A DNA stretch of 64,000 bases from Areca catechu (lineage: Eukaryota > Streptophyta > Magnoliopsida > Arecales > Arecaceae), in contig CM038047.1 of the NCBI GenBank assembly GCA_021397845.1, positions 34,951,601-35,015,600 on the forward strand. Direction: 5' to 3'. Below, one piece after another: positions 1-13,700 of this stretch. A program made the position numbers and the translations under genes. Every line of letters starts with the position of its first letter. The stretch's first letter is position 1. The notes beneath the pieces are model-generated. The model was given only the letters and a program-made list of their open reading frames with translations. It was not told the origin of the DNA and made no database searches.

Positions 1-153
1 CTGAGCCAACAGGTAATCGAGGAGTGGCATCTATTGTGCTAAGACTGGCATCCATAAGTTGTGACATGGGCATGTCCGTTTCCATATACAGTGGCTATTT
101 ACATTAGCATTTGTTGTCAATTCAATAGGTGAGTTTTTTGGGGTTAATGATGC

Positions 154-155
<2 letters not shown>

Positions 156-217
<62 letters not shown>

Positions 218-222
218 TTTTT
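156..222. repeat. (TC)n microsatellite with poly-T tail
   Basis: About 27 uninterrupted CT dinucleotides run into a T homopolymer of about 14 bases. Confidence 0.95.
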
Positions 223-414
223 GAGCGAGCAAAACTAGAATTAGGATCATGTTAAGACATCTTGCATTTTGGATCACCTAGGGTTTAAAGAGCAAACTCT
301 GCATGTGGTCTACTAAATTAGATAAACCAAAGGATATAAAATGTACACTAAATCATGCAAGTACAAATGAAGGCCCCCTATTTTATGAATTGATTGACTA
401 GTCCTGGAACTGGA

Positions 415-595
415 AATAAGGGTTTGTACCGATACCAGTACCTGTACTGGTACAGTATCATGCCAACACACAGAATGGCTCTTGGTGCTGGTATGGCAAA
501 ATAGTGGTGAAATACCATGTGTTGATATGGTGCTAGCACATAGGACATACCATGATACCAATACCAATACCTTATTGGTATGACCGGAAATGGCC
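415..595. repeat. GTAC-rich diverged repeat
   Basis: Dense, mutually inverted GGTAC/GTACC and GGTAT/ATACC words (for example gtaccgataccagtacc followed by ctggtacag). The same vocabulary recurs at 9205-9335 in intron 4, so this is probably a diverged copy of one interspersed repeat family. Confidence 0.5.
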
Positions 596-1274
596 AGCGG
601 GGAACCATTACTTAAATTTTTGCTTGGAGTTAACTGCTTCAGGTACAAGGAAACGAAATTATGAGCCTAACATGCAAACCTCAACCACCCTTTTTGAGGC
701 AAGCTTGCTGAATTGACTTTTTACCTCAAGAGATTTAGAGGAAAGTTATTGTACCTACAAAGAAATAACTAGATCACGGTTAAGCCAACATAACCACCTA
801 TATCAACCACAGTTTCATATCGACCGCCTAATCATCAATTATACTATCAACCACTAAATCCACAAGAACCTGACTCAGCAATCAAGTGTCCCTTGGTCCC
901 TTGGTACCCTCAGATCAAAAAGAGAATGTCTTGCTGCCATCGCTTGATAGTTTTAATTAAAGAGTCATTGACAGGACCAAAAATCTAATATCCTAAGATA
1001 TGTATGTCCTCTTTTCACTTCCTAGAACACATAAACCAATTAACTTGCAGGTAAATAAACTGTATTGTCTAAAACTCTTTACCTTAATAGATGCACTTAG
1101 TTAGGCTGAGGCATTTCACAATTAATAGATTCTGTCTAAGGTTCTTATACACAACTTTCACAATCTCTATTTTCCTTCAATAATCTAAGTCATCAGCATG
1201 ATACAAGTTTTCAGGCACTCTGATAAATGAAAACAGCATAACTAAAATGTTAAGTTGAAAGTTGAAGAAAGCAC

Positions 1275-1772
1275 CTGTTGACAATTAATGTAGGCATTAT
1301 TTTCCTTGTACGAAGTTACACCATCCTCGTTGCCAGTTGAGTTTCCAGAGGTTGCAGCAGGAGCAGGACTATAACTGGCTGGACTTGAACTGTATGTGCC
1401 AAAGCCAGCTGGCACTCCCGTATGGGTTGGATTATTGTTAGTTGGAGGCTCGTATCGAGAGAGAGAATACTTAACAGGATTTGCAGGAGTAGCAGCTGCT
1501 GGATAAGGATATATACTTCCAGTTGGAAGTTGCTGGGGGAATGCAGTATTGCTTAAAAGATGGTGAAGAGTCGAGGGTGGAACATAGAATGGTGAGAAAT
1601 ACTGACTATATGAAATATAATTAGGAGAACAGTGAGATAAGTGTACACCAGCAGACTGCCCAAAGCAAGGGATTGGTTGCTGGTTGATGGCAAGAGAGCT
1701 TGGAATAACTCGAGCAGCTTGGGTTACAAGTGGCATTGCCCCTGCTGAGGATAGAACAGAAGAATTCCCACT
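1275..1772 (-). CDS. GIP1: GIP1-like exon 9 (Pro/Tyr-rich tail)
   Basis: The acceptor is tactccag before AGTGGGAATTC, in phase with exon 8. The 166 codons encode SGNSSVLSSAGAMPLVTQAA, the conserved HYFSPFYVPP-like segment (here SQYFSPFYVPPSTLHHLLSN), AFPQQLPTGSIYPYPAA, NEDGVTSYKENNAYI and NCQQ. The donor is CAACAG|gtgctt. The family normally has a further exon (VW-PAPGRE to HPLLQQSQ), which I did not find between here and position 1. Confidence 0.88.
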
Positions 1773-4700
1773 CTGGAGTAGGAGAAAAACATATGAGCAT
1801 CAAGCTAATGATTTTAACACAAAAAAGGATGCAAAGAAGAAAAAGTAATATTTCAATTAGAACCCTAGGAGAAATTTGTAGTCACTAGTATGCAACCTTT
1901 CTGGTTTAAATTAACAAAAACAAGGTATTATCAATTTGTGCCAGCTTCCATCAGAAAAATCCAGTGGTAATTTGTCTTCATACATATAAAAAACTTAAAC
2001 CCAATTTCAAATAAAATGGGGGAGTTTGTAAGTGGTAGCAAAAGAAGAGGTAGATGTGAGGGCACTTGCTGATTCTTATAGGAAATGACAAAGAAAGCTT
2101 GTAGCTCATACCTGCTGCTGCGACTGGCCGGTCTGAGGTAAGACTGCAATATTTCCATTGAATTGGGAAGCAGCAGCACCAGGTGGAAGAAATTTAGAGA
2201 GGCAACCATTAACATCAGCAACGGATTGGTAATTTGTGGGTAGTAGCTTGTAGATGGATCAAAATGTTGCTGGACCTGAATAACCAATCATCAAATATTT
2301 AAATTTGATTGTGTTGATCAATTTCAGAATGACCGCAAGAGAGAACAAAAATGCAATTATATATGTCAACTTGTCAAGTAACAAACATCATGATCCACCC
2401 CCACCTGGGCTAACAATAAATGGAAAACCATAGTTAATATTAAGAATAGAATGAAGTTGACAAATACATCGCTAGCCAAATGCACTAAGAATGAAGAGAT
2501 CAATGAAATATAAAAATATAAGTTGACACTAGAAAAGCAGCTCTAAGCCCAAATTAAGTCCAGGCTCATGACCCATGTTCAATGGCCACGGTTTTACAAT
2601 GACCACCAATCCACCAGATGGATATTGGGATGTATGGCTTATACAAGACTGAATGAATGGAATCTCAAAGGCAAAGCAAGTAGCAAAGATATAGCCACAA
2701 TAAAATTTTTTTTGGGTTTTGTGAAGGCAGCACAGTCCTCCAAAGTAGAACATATCATAGCAGTGATGGAGCACCGAAAAGACCTGAAGGTGCAAGTACA
2801 TCTCTCAGGAAAGCAGCTAAACAACTCATTATGTTAATTTTTCTTAGGGAAAAGGATACGATTTCGGGTTATCACAGAAAAGAACCCAAAGGTGCCATTT
2901 GAGTTGCAAATCATTCTGGAAGCTCAAGAAATTAATTCACAAGATTTACATCAATCCATTAATTCATCAGACCTGCATTATGCAAGTTAATGCATCTACA
3001 GTAGACAAAAATGAATTTTCAGTACTTCTGCAACATAAAAAGATTTCAAACTTATTTCATTGGAGAACAGAATAGTATTCTTTTATAGATATAAAGTTAC
3101 AGCTGGAAAAAATATAATATAAAGGATCACAGAGCACAAGGTTTGAGCAGCTTATCCAGTTGTACAGAGTTCAAGTTTTGAATATTCTTGAGCTTGCTTC
3201 ACACTGACCAATAATAAATAACTAAAGAAAACAAGAATGTATGGCTAAGCAATAACAGTGAAGATTACATTCTGATGTTAAGAAAGCTCATAACACCATA
3301 AATTGTAGCAGATAAAAGTACATGAGTCGAGGTTAACAGACTTACAACAAAGCCTGGGATGCAAGAGGCTTCACGTGACTGAGATTCAGCACCTTCAAGA
3401 GTTGCAAAATGGCTGCCCAGTACCGGTGGTACAGGTCCAAGATTTAAATAAGTTGGTGCAGTACAAACCACAGAGTATTGAGGTCCTTCTTGGTCTAAAG
3501 TTGCTTCTCGTTTTGGTTGATCATTTTCTGGTGATGTAGGGATATTGGAGGAAATTTGCAGCTCCTTGGACAATATATTTTCCGCAATCTGCACTGGTGG
3601 CTGCAGATGATCCAGATACTCTGCTTCTCGAGTAGCAAGCACACTGTGAATGCTGCACTCAATACAAAACCACCCAATTACACTCAGCAGAACCACATTT
3701 CATCTACAACAAAAATGAACAAACATATCTTTCTCAGAAAGAAAAGGAAAAGTAAACAAACGTATTGAGGGGGTTTCTGGAGTTTGGGGGAGGACTATTC
3801 CAATATTTTAGCCCATTGCCTACAAGCCTATTAATTGAAAAAATGAAAATACATAACATAGAATATGTTCTATTCAGATGACAAGCCGTTGCCATAATCT
3901 GGTTAGTACATCAAATAAATGCTAGCTTTGAATATTATCTAGTGAATTGCCCTATTATAAAGGACTTGAATATCTCTGAACCAGCAGAGTAACAACTGCA
4001 ACTTCTTATAAACCATAAATCTGTCCAGACCTTTTTTAAAGAATCATAAGCGGCATGATTAAAATAAGGATCCATAGCAAATATATTGCATTTATTAAAT
4101 GAAAAATATTAAAATATATGAAACTTTAGAAAGGATAACGGAAGATTGGTAACTCATAAAAATGATAAATACAATGCCAAAGATGATACAGGCAAAAAAC
4201 TAGCAAAGACATTTTAAAGAAAGCAAGCATATCTTTCAATGTATATAAATTTGAAAGGTGATAAATACAACTAACATGCTCTTGGAGGTAATTTGAACAG
4301 ACATTAATGAGTTTGTAACTTCTTATTCTTTTAGTATGATAGAGCCATTTTAACAGAGGAAAAAAAAATAAACCTTTATGATCTAAATGGTCTTGAATTA
4401 AAAAAGAAAAAGAGTTATCAGAAAAGTTTGTCCATTTGAAGCCAAATGATTAACTAAAAAGCTGAATACATTTAAGTCAATAATTTAAGAATATTCAAGG
4501 TTTCAAACCCTTTCTCAGGAAAAAAAATTAAATATAAAAACAAAGTTAGAAAAACATTTATTTACAAGAAGCAGCAATCACCACAAGTTGGATTATGAAA
4601 TTATTTCAATAGCTATTGTTATTTTCAACATGATTTAAGCCATCTAATCCCTGCATGCAAAGACATTTTGGACGTCAAGCAACATTCTAGTCAACTAGTT

Positions 4701-7700
4701 CAAAATGACAATAATAAATCACAGTTAAATGCACGTGAAAGCATGACTAGTAGAAGTGGAAGGGCAAAAACATGGAATTGATGTATCCTACATTGTGGAA
4801 GGCTTGTCAACATTTTCTTCAACCTCCTTAGATGACTCGGATAATCGTGCCAAGCTCCTGTCACTATCAGGAACATTTGAAAATCCCATACTCAGCCCAA
4901 AATCTGCTTCAAAACTTCCAAAACTCAGACCAGTTAATTGAGATTCTGGAACCTGAAGATGATTTGGAATAATGACATGTGTTTCTGAAAACTGCAGATC
5001 CTCTAGCTTCTTCTGCAGCTTCAAATTAGTGTCCTCAGAAGGAGTAGAACTTGTTGAAGGTAGTAAGCGAGCAACAGCTCCTGCAGAGATAGGTTGAGCT
5101 TCAGAAGTGCCCCTCACATCAGAGCCCTGAGCAGAATTCATGCTTGTTGGTTTGGGTTTACACTCCTTTGTAGGACCAACTGCTAAATGAAAATTAAGCA
5201 ATCAACTCAGATTAGGCAGGAGAAGATAAAAGGAACATTCATATACTTAAAAATGGCATAATAGTCAATGATAAACTAGTCTGCACATGAGGAGATGCTC
5301 TGAAAACTGAGAAACCAAGTCGGAAGAAGGAAAAAAAAAACAAATCAGAATAAATAGATTCATTTGTTTAATTTACTTCAAGTTTCATCTAGCAACAATG
5401 CTACCTGAAAATATTAGAGCTCAACCTATAAAGTTGATGGCTTGAGCAGCTGTTGTTTGGCAGAAAGCGGACAGATTACCTAACTTAAATGAGTGCCAGA
5501 TAGATAATTCAATGTCATATGTCTGCATGTTGAGTCCAGTTGACAACACATGGTAGGCATAGGAAGTCAGTGGCCAAGATGCAAGAAGGAATTCTATTTT
5601 AGAGTGTTGTGATCTGATTGGAACCTCAGAAGTCAGAAGGCCAAAAACATAATCCAGCACTAATCATTGGAAACTAAAGCTTACCGATCAAAGTTTTGGG
5701 ATTTAGTCTGAATTTAATTTGTTGACAAAGTTTTTTGTATCCTTCAGCTAGCATACTTGCAAAAATTACTACTGATGGTTAGGTCCACACGAGCAACCAA
5801 CCTAAATGTCCAGTGTAGTAACACTGAGGTCTGTTAATCCATGTCCACAGCATCCCAAAGTTGTTACGCAGAGGTGTAATCATACATAAAGCATTTGTGT
5901 GAAACTGCCATACAGGCATCAGTTTCAAAGGTGATCCCAAATTGGCTGATTAAAATCACTACTGACATATAAGTCCAATAGTCTGATGACCAACATCCGA
6001 GTTTATGATAAGGATCAATGATTCAACACTTCTGTTATTCATACACATCCACCATATTAAATTTCATGTCTCGGAAGTAACGGGATGGTGAAAATACAAA
6101 AACCTAAAAATACAATGTGCAAACTTCTTAAAGAAAACATCCTGCACATGCCCCATACTCCAAATCATAATTTAATTGTTGAACTGTGTCTTACAATGTA
6201 GAGGGAGGTCTGTTAGAAGGGTAAGAAATAAAAGGTACTTCTCTATCACAGGATTGGAAGAGGCATCCCTATTTTTCAATAATTCATGAAACGCCTTCAA
6301 TTAAATCAAGAATTTTCGACCATTTAGTCATCTCAAAACTACCCATGGCCTTCTTTATAGGTTTAGCCTCAAAACTCATGATGGACGAGATTTTGCCCAT
6401 AAATGGTTTTGTTAGATGCACTTGCCATATGAGGGTTGCTCCAATCTCCATCCATTAATGGAACGTTTTAAAAGCACACGATTGCATGGTTTTAATTTCC
6501 AGCTGGAATGCCAAACTAGAATCACCACAACGCTGGTCAGCATTGGAGTTTGGCTGAAACTGACTTATAGGCTCAGTTTTTTGTGCATATGCATACTTTG
6601 TTATTTTTTCATCATCTCTTCACTTCTTTCAATTTAATGAAGCAATTTATCATGATTGAACTCTACAGTTTATAAGTTTTTACTTTCGGTAGATCTGGAA
6701 GCATTAAAATACTGTCTTGCAAAGAAATCCAGAGGCCAAGTAACTTTATTTTTTGACATAGGTTTCACTTATCCGATAGCTCAAGTTGGCTCAAGTGTCA
6801 TAAACATTTAAATTTTTTACCTCCGTTAGTCATTGCTTTAACTCAAAGTTTGGCATATTGTAGGTTTTGTAAAGATACAAGCTATCTAGAGCTATCAGCA
6901 TTTTGGCATAGCGGTGATTTGGAAGGAGCACAATACGCACATACTCAACCTGATCAAATGTTGGAACACTGCTTGACCCAGTCTTCTTGTTATCTTGTAG
7001 CGCAGCAATCTACAAAATTATCTAATATAAGTGCCATCTGCTTAGTTTTATTTGAAATTTATTTGAGTCAGCACAATGAGTGTCCTCTTTATTTCCATCA
7101 GAGGTTTCCCAATATCTTGTCCATTAATTGTTTCTCCTTTCTTTTGGTGTTTAGGTATTTGATTCCTCACAGCCTTGTTACATTATCAAGGTAAGTCGAG
7201 TGTCAAGCTCCAATTTCCAAAAGGAAGGTGACCATGCTTGAAGTAGCTCTTGATGCTTGAAATTAATAATATGGGAATCCGGAGTAGGGTGCACATAGTT
7301 AAGATTCTTTGGCTAATCAATGTGCTATATAGCCCCACTGGCAAGATGTTGAAAATGCCTACTTCTTGGGTAGGGGTCATGCATATCATCACAAAGGAGA
7401 CTCCACCTTCTTCAAGTACCACTTTACAAGCTCAGATGTTTTTCTCCATTGTTTCCAGACCTTTTTTGAGTTTCCCGTTATCAAAGGTAACATATAATAT
7501 ACATATACATATATACATGTATGTATGTATATATGTGTATCTGTGTGAAAGGCTCAAAGTCCAGCAGGCCATCTCATAATATTTTTTTAATCTTTTATTC
7601 CATATGCTTCCAATCTTGAGTTACTATCACAGGCTTTACAGCTTATGATTAAAGCATGTGCAAGGTGCATACCAAACAATAGTAATTCATAAAGTAAAAA

Positions 7701-10700
7701 GTGTGTGGGGAAATGATAATAGATCTTGAAAATGGTAACAAATTAAAGATTTTTTAATTTAAAATCAGTTGCATCTTGCAGACATACTTCCTTTTCAGCA
7801 CATATGGATTAATTAGCTTTTTTGTATATCCGAACTTTCATATGAACCATTATAAACACGAACACTTTGTCTTCTGCATCTTAAGTATAAAGAAACGAAG
7901 TAGGAATTTATAAGAGAAGTCATTCATTTAAGAGGGTGCAGATTGATAGATCAATGCTGCTTTAAAAGGCAGCATGGCCAAAAATCCAAGTTAACCTATG
8001 ATGCTCCAGTATGTCACTGTCCTATCGGGTTTGTTACTGTAATACATAGCTGGAAAGGGCTTGAAATGATCTTTCAAGGAAAATCAACATCAATTTTCTC
8101 GATGCAGTTTGTTATGCTATGAGACTACATAAGAACACTTTGCGGGGGTAGTTTGTTTTGCAAGGAGGGAAGGATATTGAATATTGTACCTTTCCGAGGA
8201 CCATCTAGTGGCTGTGATCTGCTGCTGTAATTTGAAGATGGCCTACTGCCCATGGAATCAGTGGTAGAAGAGGATGATACATCTTGTGCTGAAATTTGGT
8301 TCACATCATACCCATTAAATTTGCTTTGTTTCCTTCCTTGTTCATGAGAATTGCCCAATTCTGAAGAATTCTTTCCAATTATAAATGACAACTCAGAACT
8401 AGAAACATCACAAGATGCAGCCCCATTCATGTTTGTCTCCCCGGATGTTTGTTCACTCCCAATTTCACATCCAATGGCACCAATCACACATGGAATTTGA
8501 GCATCACAAGATGTCACCAGTACAGTGTCTGAGGCTGATGCATAAACTCCTGATGTAGATGTCGTTCCAGATGATAAGAACTCAGAATTAGGTATAGAAT
8601 GGCCGGATGCAGGAATGCTTTTTACATCATCAGCTGGTGGTGTCACCATCTTATTTATTTCAGTGGCAGAGCTTTCCTCCACTGAGGTGTCGCCACTGAC
8701 ATCAGACTTTTGGGATGTACAATCTTGTCTGAAAATCAGGTATTCCATCATGGTGGAACCATTAGCCACGCCAGCTACAGAGCTACAAAGATCTTGCATG
8801 ATAAATCTCAAACATGCAATAAAAAGACATTGTTTTCAAACTTATAAACCATGAAGAGATGAAGATAAATAATGAGTAATCAAATATCATCTTCTTGGAT
8901 ATCATGACCACCAAAGAAATCAGTATCAAAGCATGCAGCCTGTTTAGGAAATCAAACTGAATAAAAATAAATACGAAAATGCTTTAAAAATAAAGACAAA
9001 ATAACATTGAATACATAAAGACTAGCACTAGTGCACTATCGATCAATCCTAAAGTGCACATCCACTACATTAATAGTAACAGAATTATGAATGCATCTTT
9101 TTGATTAATTAGATAATCAAACCAAATTACCAATGCCATTATTGCTCTTATCTTATCAAAAGAAATGACTAGAACACAAGGTTCACAATCTCAGACCATA
9201 CCCCATACCGGTAGTATGCTAATGCAGTATCAGTATGCCCATTATAGGGGTTGGTTCACAAACTGAGAATTGGTACACCCCCTGTACCAAGTCTCGGTAT
9301 GGTACAGTATGCTTGGTACAGGTGGTACATATCGTTACAGCAAATCTTGCTAAAACTTAAACAGCACCCATCCTGACATGGGTGGAGGTGCCATGCTTTA
9401 TCTTGTAACTATCAAAGTACTTCATTGACATGCATTGGCACATAACTGATATTATAATGGTGCTTTTACAATTTGTAGGGTGTTGCATGACAGGTGGTAA
9501 CTACTGCTGCAGCTTGAGAAAGGAGTCTCATAATGGGGTCAAAAATAAACATGCAAGATCTTGAAGGACATAATCACCACGCAGATCAAGGATGTGGAAT
9601 ACACATACGTGCCTGGATGGGATATAAACCTAGTTGTGTAATGAGCCTTCAGGGCTTCATACCAGCCAAGTTGGGGTCAACCACCAACAAAAAAAAAAGA
9701 GTATTTCCTAGGCCATTGAGGGTGAGACTTGACACAAAGCTAAGGTTGCTCCAATATAAGCTGGGTGTTGACGGTTCGAAACACGAAGATAGCCTCACTA
9801 GATGTGAGGCTAAGGCTGCATCTATCTAACCCTCATAGACCCCACAATGGCAAGAGCCTCATACACTAAACTGCCCCTTTTTTAGCATGTTCACTGGGAA
9901 TATGTTCAAAAATAATGGCATGTAAATGACTGACACAATGTAAAAGCCACCACTTTCAATGCCAGGAAACACATTAGCTGCCACATGCCAACTAAATATA
10001 AGAGAGATCTGCATGGTTATGGAATATGACAAGGATGAAACCAGTGACTGAGTAAATGAACCACACAAGAAGCTATAACTGCTCCAACTATGTGATAGCC
10101 ATTTGGCATGGTTTAAGTTGCCACACATTAAACAGTTTCATCAACAGAATGATTTTGATATCAATAAATCAGTCGTATTGGTGGCATATGGAATTTTGCA
10201 AATTAGACAGACATAAGAGACTGAGCATGTGCCTCATGTATGAACACAATTCTTGCCTAACAACAGACTTAACTGCAAGTAAACAACAGTTACAGGCTAT
10301 CCTGTCATGCAGGTTGTGAAAGGAGATTATTTTGAGATGCATGCAAAAGAACTAAGAGGCACATACACTGGTACAGCATTAGCAGATTTATTTTCTGTGT
10401 CATGAGTGGCAGGTGAAGATGTAGATGTGATGCTCTTATCTGTGCCTTGCGTGACACCATTTTCCTTTCCAACACCAACATTACTTCCAACCCGGGCATC
10501 TGATCAGAGATAATCAGTAAGCATGACTGATTCAAAAATATTAAAAATAATAATAATAAAATAAGTTGCCATAGCATGAGGATAATTGTGTGTCCAAAGG
10601 ATAAATAATTTTGGGGTAATAATATTGTGCATGCTATATGATGTCGTTCTAGAGATAGTGAAGAAAGCCTTCAAGCATTAAACTACAATATGACAAGCAA

Positions 10701-13700
10701 AATGCAGTAGAATAATCATATTAAAGGACCAGAAATAATGCATTTGATCTGTACAAGGTGGACAACATTTGCATTTTAAACAACTGGAAAAATGAGATAA
10801 ACATGCATGCATAAGTATGAAGATGTAGCTCTTATGCATGGTAAAATGTAGACATAACTAGCACTCAAAGAACCCGCATTAGTTAGGCATTTCAAAAGAA
10901 GGATCACACACACCCATGCAATGACAAATGCAAACAACTTTACTTCCCAGCAAATATTAAGTAGACATGGCAGTCCAAAGAACAACAGAAACATAACTGC
11001 TGAGTATCATGATACCACAATAGCCTGTGTACCTTAACGACAACATTGTACATGTCAAAGATCATCTTATAAGTAAACAAGTACATACTGTGAGAAACAT
11101 AGCGAGAAGAATAAGTTCCCCTACCCCCTCGCCCTTGCAACACTGACTTCAACCTAGAATCAGTAGGCTCCCTGTTCTGCATAAAGTTAAAAAGTGATTA
11201 ATTAACAATTTCACCCAAATCAGCAAATTGCAAGGATGACAAATTTACCAATATAACTTCTTCTATTGATTGATTTTGTTACAATATAAGAGACCCAAAC
11301 TAATCAGATTTGATCTGCTAGTTATTAGATGACACATCAGCTCATTAGGAAACTCGTTGAAAAAACCTGCATGAGTCCAATCAGGAAAAGTATGAACTTA
11401 CATGGTAAAATTAACTCCATGATAATTTTATATTTATATATAAGATGATAATAGACAGCACTGAAATGCTGACAAATATAAAGTTTAGATGTAAAATATA
11501 AAATTTTGATGTTCTTCTCATCATTAAAAATATTACAGCGTTGTAATCCATGACATACATCAAGAAACGCAACTATTCAAAAACAGCATCAAGAATCAAG
11601 ATAGTGTTAAAATTTTCTGTTCAACCTAATTTTTGATAAATATATGTTATAAAAAAAACACATAGGCCATGATTGAAAAAAAGGGTTAGATCACTCAACC
11701 AAAACGAATTTACAAGACCATGGACCATTTAGCAGAAATATGTAATTGAATATAAGTACCAAAATAGAAACACTGGGCAAATGTTTGTTGGCAAACAATT
11801 AATTTGTTCCAGGATATGGTTTGCTTCCTGCAAATACAGGTCAAACACAGATGTGCCCGAAACCAATAGTGACGTTTAAGTAAACTTTTACCACATAATA
11901 TTGTCTGGACCAGACATGGAAGACTCTAATCTATTTAAGCAAACATCACTTCTGAAATGGCCATAGCCCAAATTCACAGTACTTGAGATGTTATGATTGT
12001 GTAACAGAATTCTGAATCTTGATCAGTCAAAACAATCAAAGAAATATTCAAGAAATAGGTTTCCCAATCATCCGGTCTATGGCCATTGGCAACTATGAAC
12101 ATGTGCAGCTCACTTTAATACGAGATCAACTATGAAATCCATGTAAGCTATTCGTTATAACATAATACACCTCATAAATTATAGCTAAAGCAACAGAAAT
12201 CAAAATTTTAGCAGATTTCACCAGTGGTAAAGCTTTGATGGAAGTAGACTCATTACTGCATTAGTTGTCAACTTTTATGGAGCCCATGCAGACACATTGT
12301 CTAATGCAAAAAAAATCTGTGTACTACAACTTTATAGGCTGACTATGGAAGAAACAAAAGAAGCAAGAAGACACAAGGAGGATGAAGAGCTCAAGAATCC
12401 ACAAAGAGAAGCCATGCTTGGAGCCCAATTAAAGTGGCTAGCTAATCCATAATTCTTCACAATTCTTGGGAATGGCCTCGCCCCTGGATAAACATGTCAA
12501 GATATTTCAAACAAAGTATGGACCCTGATCTAATAAAACTGAACCTAACCATTGGGCATAAACTAAACTTGATAAAACTCATATACTAATCATGTGTTCA
12601 AATTCATGCTAATTTCAATTCTGAGTACTAAAAAACCAGTCTCTTCCATTTAATCATGAATTGAACCATTGTAAGAGAATAAAATAAAATGGACAAAGTA
12701 TTAGAAACACATTTAATTAAAAAAAATAATCTAGAAGCATATGTGGCTTTAGTTTGATGGCTTCCCTATTAAGCAAGCATGGGAAAATCAAAATGACAAT
12801 TTGAAATAACGAATAAGAAAGAACCACAGCAAAAGCAATACCTCCTTTTCCTGTCGCCCTTCCTCTTGACCTCATGAAAGGGATCTGGAATATCATCCAT
12901 TTGTTACCAGTTGACTATATTAGAATGTTGGGAAACATAATAAAGCTAATGCATTAGATACAAGATTCCGCATTGGATAAACAAATCATATTTACCAATG
13001 CAATCACCTTAAAATCCAAAACAGATATAACAGAAATGACTTGGCAACATAGAAAATCAATCTATGATGTATCAATATTTACAAAGAAAAGCCTTGCAGG
13101 AATTTAGAATCCTCAAGGTAAATAACACTGGTTATATTAAACTAATCAAGAACGGCAAGTTATTGACTTGCCAGAAGCAAAGCAGGCATGGATAATAAGA
13201 CCCCAAGCTTGAGATCATTATGCATCTCAACTGACTTCAAGCATTTCAATATAATGCTTCAATCAAGGGAACTGAATAGCAAGTTCAGAAGGTCATTAAC
13301 AAAAACCAAAAGTTCCTGACAGGAAGATTGGCTTGATCTATCGGTCAACAACCTGCAGACCCTCCCAATGCAGAACAGACACTGCCACATCCACAGCCAG
13401 ACGGAATTGTGCAACGTGCGAGACAAATCAGCAAGTATTTTCTGAGCCAACTTGCTCGGAAGGAATGAGCACTTCCAGTCAAGCATAGCCATCAAGGTCA
13501 CTCAAATAACACTTGCTGGAGTGAAATCAATCATAGATTGGCAAAGACCAATTTAGACCGAGAATTCATGAACTCATCGGTGACGGGCAAAGAACGACAT
13601 GCCGCGTATATGTTGCCGGAAAAATAGAAACACCAATGGCCCGACTCAAATTTCATGGCAAAAACCAGCAATTTTTCAGCTGCAAAAACAAAGATTAAGC

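Larger units (their letters stand above)
1..1274. other. Intron 9 or 3' flank of GIP1-like gene
   Basis: No coding segment of the gene's expected last exon could be recognised on the minus strand. The stretch holds a TC microsatellite and a GTAC-rich repeat and is otherwise AT-rich. It is most likely the intron after exon 9. Confidence 0.5.

Noticed and set aside
313..648. Open frame on minus near the left edge as the missing last GIP1 exon
   Set aside because: The peptide has no similarity to the expected C-terminal blocks and lies on the GTAC-rich repeat.
2568..2837. Plus-strand open frame of 89 codons
   Set aside because: It lies in intron 7 of the minus-strand gene, has no recognisable domain, and includes poly-T and intron-like sequence.
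6416..7579. Several plus-strand open frames of 73-114 codons in intron 5
   Set aside because: No domain or conserved pattern; composition is that of AT-rich intron.
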